64,000 nt of DNA from a candidate division KSB1 bacterium (lineage in GTDB: Bacteria; Zhuqueibacterota; Zhuqueibacteria; Thermofontimicrobiales; Thermofontimicrobiaceae), in NCBI GenBank assembly GCA_034506395.1, contig JAPDPQ010000018.1, forward strand, positions 44,140-108,139. The letters run 5' to 3'. Positions 56,565 through 64,000 of the stretch are shown here, in pieces. A program made the translations under genes and the position numbers. The notes beneath the pieces were generated by a model. The model had not been told where the DNA came from and did no database searches. It saw only the letters and a list, made by a program, of their open reading frames with translations. Within the stretch, counting starts at the first letter, position 1, and every line of letters begins with the position of its first letter.

Positions 56565-57923
56565 TTATTGCTTTTCGATGCCATACTGTTTCATTTTTTT
56601 CCACAACTGGGTGCGCTCAATGCCCATGGCGTTAGCGGTTTCCAGAATTTTCCAATTATTGCTGATCAGCATGTTAAGAATAAATTCGCGCTCAAATTGT
56701 TCACGTGCCGCATGAAGGGTCAAGCCCTTAGAGTCTGATGGCTTAGCAGCATTCTTCTTCAATGCTTGCCACGCTTCTCGCGTGCTAATGGTGTCGTCAT
56801 CCGAGAGGACAATCATCCGCTCTACGGTATTGCGTAACTCGCGAATATTGCCCGGCCAATCGTGGTCCAGAAAAATTTTCATCACGCCCCGCTCCAGCTT
56901 TTTGGCAGGCAAATGTTTTTCCTCGCTGCAGCGCTTCATGAAAAAATCGACCAACAGCGGGATATCTTCCCGGCGTTCGCGCAATGGGGGCACTTCAATA
57001 GTGATGACATTCAACCGATAGTACAGATCCTCACGAAAGCTGCCCTCAGCTATTTTTTCAGTGATATTTTTATTGGTTGCCGCAATCACTTGAATGTCGA
57101 TCGGGATCGGACGTTCCCCGCCCACACGATCGATAGCGCCATCTTCCAGCACACGCAAGATTTTCGCTTGCAACTGCGCACTGGCATCGCCAATTTCGTC
57201 CAGCAGTATGGTGCCCCGGTCGGCCTGCTCGAATTTGCCCCGGTGCGAGGTGTATGCGGTGGTGAAAGCTCCCTTTTGATGCCCAAACAATTCGCTTTCG
57301 ATCAAATTTTCCGGAATTGCTGCACAGTTGACCGTGACGAACGGTTCTGAGCGCCGCGGACCATTGTGATGAATAGCCCGGGCGATCAGTTCTTTGCCGG
57401 TGCCATTTTCACCCATAATGAGCACCTTACTCTGACTCATAGCCGCTCGGTCAATCAGATGATAAATGCGCTGCATAGCCGGCCCGGTGCCAACCATCTG
57501 ATATCGTTCCTGAGCCTCCTGGACCAGTCGATTGCGCTGTCGGATCAGCGTCAATTTTTCGACTGCATTGCGTACAGTGAGTAACGTGCGTTGCATTTCC
57601 AGGGGCTTCTCCAGGAAATCATAAGCGCCCAGCTTCGTGGCTTCCACCGCCAATTGGATGGTACCTTTGCCGCTGATAATGACCACGCCGATCTCAGGAA
57701 AATCGGCGGCCACGCGACGCAGAACCTCCATGCCATTGACTCGCGGCATATCCAGATCCAGCAGCATCAGATCAATCGATCGCTGCCCCAGATAATCCAG
57801 CGCAATCTTCCCGTCATACGCTTCTTCAATTTCATAGCCATGTTGATGAAGTATCTCGCGCAGACCTTCTCGCACATAACGATCATCATCAACAATAAGA
57901 ATGGTGGCACCATGAGCAGACAT
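56565..57923 (-). CDS. NtrC-family sigma-54 response regulator
   Basis: A 452-aa regulator: receiver (VDDD pocket; phospho-acceptor in MLLDLDMP; VIISGKGT; Lys in LEKPLE), AAA+ domain (Walker A GENGTGKE; DEIGD Walker B; sensor RLNVITIEVPPLRERREDIP) and C-terminal Fis-type helix-turn-helix (FILNMLISNNWKILETANAM, GIERTQLWKKM). ATG 57923 is chosen (GAGG 6 bases upstream); in-frame ATGs lie further up. The sigma-54 contact loop reads GAFTTA, not the conserved GAFTGA. It lies just after the histidine-kinase gene (72 bases) and is clearly its partner. No sigma-54 promoter (TGGCAC-N5-TTGC) was found nearby, so targets are unknown. Confidence 0.93.
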   Translation of the reverse strand: MSAHGATILIVDDDRYVREGLREILHQHGYEIEEAYDGKIALDYLGQRSIDLMLLDLDMPRVNGMEVLRRVAADFPEIGVVIISGKGTIQLAVEATKLGAYDFLEKPLEMQRTLLTVRNAVEKLTLIRQRNRLVQEAQERYQMVGTGPAMQRIYHLIDRAAMSQSKVLIMGENGTGKELIARAIHHNGPRRSEPFVTVNCAAIPENLIESELFGHQKGAFTTAYTSHRGKFEQADRGTILLDEIGDASAQLQAKILRVLEDGAIDRVGGERPIPIDIQVIAATNKNITEKIAEGSFREDLYYRLNVITIEVPPLRERREDIPLLVDFFMKRCSEEKHLPAKKLERGVMKIFLDHDWPGNIRELRNTVERMIVLSDDDTISTREAWQALKKNAAKPSDSKGLTLHAAREQFEREFILNMLISNNWKILETANAMGIERTQLWKKMKQYGIEKQ

Positions 57924-57994
57924 AATCATCCTCGCTTGAATTTTATGGCCGATCTCTTTGCAAAATTGAATTGCAATCTTTGTTCCAGGTGGCA

Positions 57995-60541
57995 TCAATA
58001 GACCGGAAGATAGAGAGAAAAGGCTGTGCCGGCGCCAGGCTCACTGGCAACCTCGATATAACCTTGATGATCGTCGATGGTTTTTTTGACATAGGCCAAG
58101 CCGAGACCGTTGCCGCCTTCGGTGCGAGTAAAATTGGGCTCGAAAAGATGACCCAATTCCGCTTCGGGAATGCCAATGCCGGTATCCAGCACCTCAATCA
58201 GGGCGTAATCTCGTGGGAAGCTACCGTTTCCTGGCAGGATCAATTTCTCTACAAATTGTGTGGTAACGCTAATTTTACCGCCATCGGGCAGAGCATTGAC
58301 GGCGTTTGCGACCAGATTTTCGATTACCGATTGCATGGCTTCCTGATCGATTTTGATGCTGGGCAAATTGGCACTGGCTTTGAAATCGATTTGAATGTCC
58401 GGTGGCAGTCCCGCGCGAATTCCATTCACCATCTCCAGCAAAAATTCATTGAGATTGGTGTTCGCTGGATTCAGGCGATCGACATTGACAAATTTCATAA
58501 AATTCTTTGAAATGCGGCGCAGTGACTCAATGCGCTCGATGATTCTTTTGATCCCCGATTCAAATTTTTCCGCTACAGGCGGGGCTAAGTCCTGCTGATA
58601 CATTTGCAGATGCTCCAGGGTGAGGCGGATGCTGGTCAATGGATTTTTAATGTCGTGAGCAGTTTTTTGGGCCATCTGGCACCAGAGCTTCGCCTGCCAG
58701 ATTTCCTCGTTTCGAGATTGATCCAGGAAAATGGCCAGCCACCAGGATTTTTGCCTTCCCTTCATGGGCACTGGCTCAACAATGATTAGAAATTTGGCGG
58801 GTTTCTGGTTGCTGGTGATGTTCACGATTTTTTCATCGCGTCGCAGGGGACGGCTGGGCGTTTGCTCCAGGAAAGCGACCACATCAGGGAAGCGCTCGAA
58901 AATGTCGCTGATCCGCCGATGCCGACCATGAACTGTTGGAACTGCCAGCCATTGCTGCAATGTGCTGTTCATTTGATGGATGCGCAGGTGATGATCAAAG
59001 AGCACTATCCCGCGCGGATCGCTTTCGACCACCAGGGACTGAATACCATTGAACAATTGACAGCGCAGGTAGAGTTGGTTCGCGAGGACGGCTAAGAAAA
59101 TTAGCAGGCCCGTCGTTATTATGGGCCACATCCACGAAGAGTATCGGATAAAGAGATAAAAGCGATTAGGAACCAAATCTCCCAATTCAAAGCCATTCTT
59201 TCCCTGCAGCACAAGCTGGGGGGGCAGGTTATCGCCACGGCGCACCACGCCAATGCACCTGGCTTCTGGAAATGTTGCTCGGATGCGCATCTGCTGATTC
59301 AATAGAAAATCGCCGCCAACGCTCGATACCACGATGTTATCAATTCCGTCAGGAGGGCTGTTGGATAGATTTTTAATTTCATGAATATGTACCGGAAATC
59401 GATGAAAGCTGATCTCTTCAAATCGATTATTTAGCACGATGATTTCCCGCTGGGAGCCCAACGCAATGATCTCCGGAAATTGGTCACGATTCAGATTCGC
59501 GGTGATCACGCTGAATAATGAGCGGTTATAGGACCACTTCTTTTTCTCTTCAAATGTCACTGGATTCAATTCGACAATTTTCGATTCCGTAATCCGCTCA
59601 GAGTTGCACTCGGTCCAGGCCAGTAGTTCCTTTTTACCATCGCCATTCATATCAGTGTAGCTTAACCAATAATTGGAAAATCGGCTGCTCACCAATTGAT
59701 GTCGAATGATTTGCGGTGTTGGGGTTAGCTCATACGTAATCAGGTAACTGTGTTGGTCATCAAAGCCGCCAGCAACGGCACCGTTATCGGGAGCTGTACC
59801 AAAGCAAATGATTTCCAGCTCACCATTGCCATCAAAATCATCCAGAAAATTGTCGCGCGGGGGGGATCCAACAATCTTACAGCCAATTCGTTTGCCGTCT
59901 TGAAGCGAATGCACCAGAATCCCGCGTGGCAATCGGGCGTAGCCGGTCGTAATCACCGTGATCAGTTCTTTTTCCCCATTTTGGTCAAGATCGCGAACAT
60001 AAAATCCTCGAACGAACGGATCCCAGGGGAAATAGCCGCCATCTTCAATCCTGGGCTGGCCATTGATCAAAAAAAACGTTGCTAATTTCAGCCCGCGATT
60101 GGACACCAGACTCACAAACAACGAATCATGGCGCATGAAGGGCACCAGGATTTCCAGCAGACCATCATCATTGTAATCCAGGGTATAAATCACCTCAAGA
60201 ATGCGACCAGCAAATATCGCCTGTTCAATCGTCTTGCCCTCGAACGTCATCAGCAGAATGAACGAACCATATTGGCCCTGCGCTATGGTCGTATCCACGG
60301 CGATGATTTCGGTGAAACCGTTTTTATCCAGGTCGGCCAAAAAAATTTGATCGCCTGCGATTGGCAACACGCTCTTGAATTGAGACGGTTGTTTATCGGG
60401 CTGCCAGATCGCTTGTTTGGCTGGCGAGCAGGCAAAACCAGCTAACAAAAGAGCTACAGAACAGCATCTAATGAATGCAATAAAACCTACTAATTCCCCC
60501 CCACACTGCTTTTGCTTGAATGCGAAACCCAATTGCTTCAT
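57995..60541 (-). CDS. Histidine kinase with extracytoplasmic FG-GAP propeller sensor
   Basis: An 848-aa membrane kinase. Signal or anchor helix with possible lipobox (SVALLLAGFACS), then residues 50-460 form an FG-GAP/VCBS-type propeller with at least six calcium-loop motifs: DLDKNGFTEII, DYNDDGLLEIL, DLDQNGEKELI, DFDGNGELEII, DMNGDGKKELL, NLNRDQFPEII. One membrane helix (about 466-490, WPIITTGLLIFLAVLANQLY) leads to a PAS domain (GIVLFDHHLRIHQMNSTLQQ), HisKA (His629 in KTAHDIKNPLTSIRLTLEHL) and HATPase (NLVANAVNALPDGG, DTGIGIPEAE, FEPNFTRTEGGNGLGLAYVK). Paired with the NtrC regulator downstream. Propellers of this type usually bind surface ligands or calcium; the signal is unknown. Confidence 0.92.
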   Translation of the reverse strand: MKQLGFAFKQKQCGGELVGFIAFIRCCSVALLLAGFACSPAKQAIWQPDKQPSQFKSVLPIAGDQIFLADLDKNGFTEIIAVDTTIAQGQYGSFILLMTFEGKTIEQAIFAGRILEVIYTLDYNDDGLLEILVPFMRHDSLFVSLVSNRGLKLATFFLINGQPRIEDGGYFPWDPFVRGFYVRDLDQNGEKELITVITTGYARLPRGILVHSLQDGKRIGCKIVGSPPRDNFLDDFDGNGELEIICFGTAPDNGAVAGGFDDQHSYLITYELTPTPQIIRHQLVSSRFSNYWLSYTDMNGDGKKELLAWTECNSERITESKIVELNPVTFEEKKKWSYNRSLFSVITANLNRDQFPEIIALGSQREIIVLNNRFEEISFHRFPVHIHEIKNLSNSPPDGIDNIVVSSVGGDFLLNQQMRIRATFPEARCIGVVRRGDNLPPQLVLQGKNGFELGDLVPNRFYLFIRYSSWMWPIITTGLLIFLAVLANQLYLRCQLFNGIQSLVVESDPRGIVLFDHHLRIHQMNSTLQQWLAVPTVHGRHRRISDIFERFPDVVAFLEQTPSRPLRRDEKIVNITSNQKPAKFLIIVEPVPMKGRQKSWWLAIFLDQSRNEEIWQAKLWCQMAQKTAHDIKNPLTSIRLTLEHLQMYQQDLAPPVAEKFESGIKRIIERIESLRRISKNFMKFVNVDRLNPANTNLNEFLLEMVNGIRAGLPPDIQIDFKASANLPSIKIDQEAMQSVIENLVANAVNALPDGGKISVTTQFVEKLILPGNGSFPRDYALIEVLDTGIGIPEAELGHLFEPNFTRTEGGNGLGLAYVKKTIDDHQGYIEVASEPGAGTAFSLYLPVY

Positions 60542-61095
60542 GGAAAAGCCTGCTCAATTTGTTTTGATAAACTGGACCAATCTCAGCCACAAAACCGCTG
60601 ATTCCAGGATGGTATGCCTGCGTTGCAAATGATGCGCCAGAATCAGAAAATTTGCTTGCTTATTAAATAATACCAACATCGGAATTAAGCTGAGAAAGAT
60701 TTTTTTGCAGAAACCTCTCCGACTTGACCGGTCGCTGCTAGCGACCGGTCTGTCAGGCTGTGATTCTGGTACTGACCAGCTGGACAGGAGGGCTAAATTA
60801 GGTCGGCCAGATTTTTTTCCTTTGAATTAAAATCATCATGTCTAATAACCTGAATAGCTGCAAAAAATTTTAAAAAATCGCTTGAAATTTTGACCCATGA
60901 ATGTTAAGTTAAATCTGCAATGGATTGCCTCAGAAAGCTAACTAGAACTCGCACACCTATCGAAACCTTTAGCACCTGAACCAGAACCTGAGACGGAAGC
61001 CAGATAACAGCCAGCCATTGCCTGGGGGAGCTTACGTTCTTTTATTCTAACAACCCAATGATTTAACTTGTGAACCAACCGAAAGGAGCACTATC
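60542..61095. other. Divergent intergenic region with hairpin
   Basis: A 554-base gap between the kinase and the propeller protein. It contains an 11-bp palindrome at 60726-60750 but no gene. TTGACC near 60888 lacks a good -10. Confidence 0.45.
60726..60750. repeat. Perfect 11-bp palindrome
   Basis: GACCGGTCGCT (60726-60736), 3-base loop, AGCGACCGGTC (60740-60750), in a divergent gap where a terminator is not needed; a regulatory or repeat hairpin. Confidence 0.45.
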
Positions 61096-62427
61096 ATGAA
61101 CCGATCGATTTTTTCACTGATCACTATTTTTTCACTGATCACTATCTTTTCACTGATCACTGCTCCCTGGGCCTTGTCCCAGGGCATCTGGAAAACGTAT
61201 ACCCGAGCCGATGGATTGGCAGGGGATACTGTGTATTGCATTAACCAGGACAAATTTGGCAATATGTGGTTTGGGACGCGCGGAACTGGATTGAGTAAGC
61301 TCGATATTAATGGTGTATTGAATAGCTTTATGACTGGCGATAGCAATGTTTATATCTATGATATTGAAATTGATAGTATCAATAACAAATGGATGGCCTT
61401 AGCTCAAATTCATGCGCACTTAGATGGAACTTATGTTGTAAAATTTGATGATTCCAGTTTCACTTATTACAGCCCAAGTGGATATCCAAAGGACGATCCT
61501 AAACCTATTTGTTTGGGACAGGATGCTTCAGGACATATCTGGTGCGGTACCACCACGGGGCTTGCCTATTGGTTTGACGGTCTTACCTGGCATCCTGTCG
61601 AGATCATTCCCAATTCGGATTGGTCGTTCATCAGGGAAATAAAACTAGATCGCAAAGGTAATCTTTATTTTGCTCATGATAAAGGCATTTCAGTAATAAA
61701 AGATGGCATTCCGCGTTGGATTTGGGGTGCCTGGCTCATCTATGTAACACCTGACCTCGCTTTTGATAAACAGAATAGATTATGGTTTGCGCTACTTTAC
61801 GAAGAGCCCTGGGGCTTAGGCATGATAGATGGCAATACTGTGCGCCTCTGGTCGACAACTGATGGTTTGCTTATGCCTGGTACTCGAGCCGTCGCAATTG
61901 ATTCAAGCAATTATGTTTGGATAGCTAATATTCCTTATGGCCACAATTTTTTTGGCGTATCCAAATTTGACGGTAATACTTTTACTCATTTTAATCACGA
62001 TGATGGATTAGCCTATGCTTATGTCTATGATATTTACGTCGACAAGAAAGGGCAGATTTGGTTTGGTACTCATGGTGGCGGTGTTTCAGTTTTAAAAGAT
62101 ACGACTACCAATCTTGTCAATCAGTCCGATCAGATTGATACTTCAGAAAAAAATTTTGCTTTATTGCATAGCTATCCTAATCCTTTCAATTCCTCCACTA
62201 CTATTCAATACCAGTTAAGCCAGAGAGGCAAGGTTGAATTAGCAATCTATAATCTAACAGGAAGCGAGGTGATGAAGTTAATCAATGAAGAACAATCGGC
62301 AGGAGGGCATCAGGTGATCTGGAACTCGAAAGACAAAACTGGAAAAGAGGTGACCAGTGGGATTTATATCGCGGTATTAACATCAGGCAATTTTAAAAAA
62401 TCCATTAAACTTACATTAATCCGTTAA
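61096..62427 (+). CDS. Secreted propeller protein with sorting domain and repeat-expanded signal peptide
   Basis: A 443-aa surface protein. ATG 61096 with AAAGGAG upstream. The signal peptide core is three copies of IFSLIT from an 18-base tandem repeat, then APWALSQG. The body has two-component-regulator-type propeller blades (CINQDKFGNMWFGTRGTGLS, CLGQDASGHIWCGTTTGLAY, IKLDRKGNLYFAHDKGISVI, IYVDKKGQIWFGTHGGGVSV), found in Bacteroidota sensors, here without a kinase. It ends in a FlgD-like sorting domain (LHSYPNPFNSSTTIQYQL, AIYNLTGSEVMKLIN, SGIYIAVLTSG). The following gene starts 17 bases after its stop. Confidence 0.88.
   Translation: MNRSIFSLITIFSLITIFSLITAPWALSQGIWKTYTRADGLAGDTVYCINQDKFGNMWFGTRGTGLSKLDINGVLNSFMTGDSNVYIYDIEIDSINNKWMALAQIHAHLDGTYVVKFDDSSFTYYSPSGYPKDDPKPICLGQDASGHIWCGTTTGLAYWFDGLTWHPVEIIPNSDWSFIREIKLDRKGNLYFAHDKGISVIKDGIPRWIWGAWLIYVTPDLAFDKQNRLWFALLYEEPWGLGMIDGNTVRLWSTTDGLLMPGTRAVAIDSSNYVWIANIPYGHNFFGVSKFDGNTFTHFNHDDGLAYAYVYDIYVDKKGQIWFGTHGGGVSVLKDTTTNLVNQSDQIDTSEKNFALLHSYPNPFNSSTTIQYQLSQRGKVELAIYNLTGSEVMKLINEEQSAGGHQVIWNSKDKTGKEVTSGIYIAVLTSGNFKKSIKLTLIR
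61108..61161 (+). repeat. Three 18-base tandem repeats in a signal peptide
   Basis: Units 61108-61125, 61126-61143 and 61144-61161, each ATTTTTTCACTGATCACT; the third has one C for T. Each encodes IFSLIT, so copy changes keep the frame but alter the length of the hydrophobic core. Confidence 0.92.
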
Positions 62428-62444
62428 ACGAATAGGAGGTTGTT

Positions 62445-64000
62445 ATGAGCATCAATCATTTAAAACCAATGGTAAAGATAATGGTTATCTGCATAACTAT
62501 CATCGGACTCAATCGTTGTGTCCTGGCCCAAACGTATTTTCCGCTGGGCATCTGGAACTATGATGTCACAGGCCCAGAGTATCGGGTCTGGTATAACAAT
62601 GAGATGAATCTCATCAGAAATATTAATGCCACTTATTTGGCGCAAATGTCCTATCATGCTCAAGAAGCGATGATCGATTCCTGTACCACCCGTTTTGCGG
62701 GAGCTGTTAGAACAGAATTAGTTCATGATACGACTGGTGATTTTTATCCTATTCCTCCGAATGAACCAAATAATCCGACATTTTGGAGGTACATTTCTGG
62801 CAATGATGCAGCAAATATTGATTCCGCGCATGTACTGCAATTTGTCAATAATATAGCATCTTGCTATAATTATTTATCCGATCCCGGACTGGGTGCCATC
62901 CGTGTTGCCCATCAAGGTCAAATGGATCAAGCGGATCATTGGCCCTATATTCAGTATGCTTGTTTTCTGATCAGCGTCAATCCCAACTTTGGCGGCTATG
63001 TCCAGTCAGTAGCTGTTCACAATGTCTTTCATTGGAATGGCTGGGATACATTGAGTTTAGAAAATTTCTATCGCCAGGTCGATTTTCTGGATGTCTATCA
63101 GCATGAATATTATCCGTTTTTCCGAAGCCATCAGCGAAGAAATGTCGGCATTCAATTCCCACCTTACTATGGTAATGACTACCAAACTGCGATTATTGAC
63201 CAGCGCCTGCTGGCGACGTATGATCAAACCAGAAGAGCGTTATCCAGGAGCGGAAATAACCATACCACTTTAGAAGTTATTATTCAAACTTGTAGCCAGT
63301 TCACTTATGAGAGCGATACAACTTATTTTAGACGACCCACTGAAGCGGAGATCTGGCTGCAGGCATTTTTAGCATTAGGTAGAGGATACAAGGGGGTCCA
63401 TACTTATGTGTACCGAACTGTTCCCTATACAGGGTATTTTGTTCCTTTTGACTCGGGACTGGTGGCCTCTACCACACCACCAACCGCACGGACAGCGATC
63501 AATCCTTATTTTAATTATGTTGCTCAGTTATATGAACATTTAGCCGAATTGGGCGATGATATCCTGCCGCTCACCGTTCTGGACGCCTTCACCTGGACGG
63601 GAACACCACATAGCTACATCACCGATATTCTGGATGACGTTGACGATGGTGGTCATGCCACGATTGAGGTCAGCCTCATGGATCACCCGTCCAACAATTA
63701 CGATTATTTCCTGCTGGTCAATCGCCGCTGCTCCAGCGACAACAATGGCACACCAGCGCCAGCGCAGACCATCACCGTTCGCACCAATAAATCAGGGCAA
63801 TACCAAATTCGGGATTTATATTCTGGCGAATTGTTTGTTACCAGCAATGGCTATTTTCGCAATATCACCATTGGTCCTGGCAGGGGGCGATTATTTGAAT
63901 TGCGTCCCATGTTTGCGGCCAATGAGACCTGGGATACGGATACGGTCAATGTGTCCAGCAGCATCACCGTGCCGTCGGGAAAGACGTTGACAATTGCTCC
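62445..64000 (+). CDS. Large secreted protein, glycosidase-like start (3' partial)
   Basis: Open from ATG 62445 (AGGAGG 5 bases upstream, 17 bases after the previous stop) to the window edge, 518 codons. It starts with a basic hydrophobic signal (MSINHLKPMVKIMVICITII, then GLNRCVLAQ). The next 350 residues look like a TIM-barrel or other catalytic domain (TYFPLGIWNYDVTGPEYRVW; EAEIWLQAFLALGRGYKGVH; FVPFDSGLVAST) and resemble the openings of GH42-like enzymes; a family cannot be fixed. A beta-sandwich follows (GHATIEVSLMDHPSNNYDYF). The last visible segment (VNVSSSITVPSGKTLTIAP) looks like the beginning of a right-handed beta-helix. It may form a surface carbohydrate module with the upstream propeller protein. 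Confidence 0.75.
   Translation, partial: MSINHLKPMVKIMVICITIIGLNRCVLAQTYFPLGIWNYDVTGPEYRVWYNNEMNLIRNINATYLAQMSYHAQEAMIDSCTTRFAGAVRTELVHDTTGDFYPIPPNEPNNPTFWRYISGNDAANIDSAHVLQFVNNIASCYNYLSDPGLGAIRVAHQGQMDQADHWPYIQYACFLISVNPNFGGYVQSVAVHNVFHWNGWDTLSLENFYRQVDFLDVYQHEYYPFFRSHQRRNVGIQFPPYYGNDYQTAIIDQRLLATYDQTRRALSRSGNNHTTLEVIIQTCSQFTYESDTTYFRRPTEAEIWLQAFLALGRGYKGVHTYVYRTVPYTGYFVPFDSGLVASTTPPTARTAINPYFNYVAQLYEHLAELGDDILPLTVLDAFTWTGTPHSYITDILDDVDDGGHATIEVSLMDHPSNNYDYFLLVNRRCSSDNNGTPAPAQTITVRTNKSGQYQIRDLYSGELFVTSNGYFRNITIGPGRGRLFELRPMFAANETWDTDTVNVSSSITVPSGKTLTIA

Overview
The window is 64 kb of a bacterial chromosome with long intergenic spaces. No rRNA, tRNA, phage or CRISPR was seen. The organism is most likely an uncultured anaerobic or facultative member of the Calditrichota/KSB1 side of the FCB group. 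This is inferred from C-terminal sorting domains starting PNPFN or PNPFTPNxDG, LVIVD-repeat and YCF48-like surface proteins, a PorP/SprF-like outer-membrane protein, a DUF5916 protein, a pilin-like protein starting MGQ, AGGAGG ribosome sites and TTGACA/TATATT promoters. No 16S gene is present to confirm it.

Layout. 1-7 kb: Fe-S-domain histidine kinase (start outside the window) and a lone receiver, ligA, a membrane protein with HEFSH, threonine aldolase, a DUF2179/UPF0316 protein. 7.8-13.4 kb: an unrecognised 414-aa protein, a PLP aminotransferase, homoserine dehydrogenase and a tungsten-type aldehyde:ferredoxin oxidoreductase, probably amino-acid metabolism linked to ferredoxin. 13.5-23.5 kb (minus): two lipoprotein-like genes, then a surface module of a 1700-aa modular protein with a type-B-like sorting domain and a PorP/SprF-like barrel fused to two OmpA domains. 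23.8-37.5 kb: a 58-aa membrane protein, an orphan glycyl-radical activase, GH4 glycosidase, site-2 protease with CBS domains, flavin-binding protein, TPR protein, xylose-isomerase-like protein, MATE exporter, phosphodiester-glycosidase-like protein and a six-hairpin glycosidase. 38-45.6 kb: a secreted YCF48 repeat protein, an RRM RNA-binding protein, a SlyD-like isomerase, a decayed tonB gene, a DUF5916 outer-membrane protein and arfB. 46-52.4 kb (minus): sucD, sucC, carbamate kinase, a cyclic-2,3-diphosphoglycerate-synthetase-like GTPase and dusB; two kinases here form ATP by substrate-level phosphorylation. 53-64 kb: a GlsB/YeaQ protein, a LamG surface protein, a pilin-like gene with a stop at codon 4, an NtrC regulator and a histidine kinase with an extracytoplasmic FG-GAP propeller, a sensor-like propeller protein with a sorting domain, and the 5' part of a large secreted protein running off the end.

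The most interesting items are the SprB/SprF-like pair at 15.8-23.4 kb, the FG-GAP-propeller kinase with an NtrC partner carrying GAFTTA in place of GAFTGA, the 414-aa protein of the aminotransferase/AOR cluster, the tonB pseudogene, the interrupted pilin-like gene, and at least two families of dispersed palindromic repeats in the gaps.
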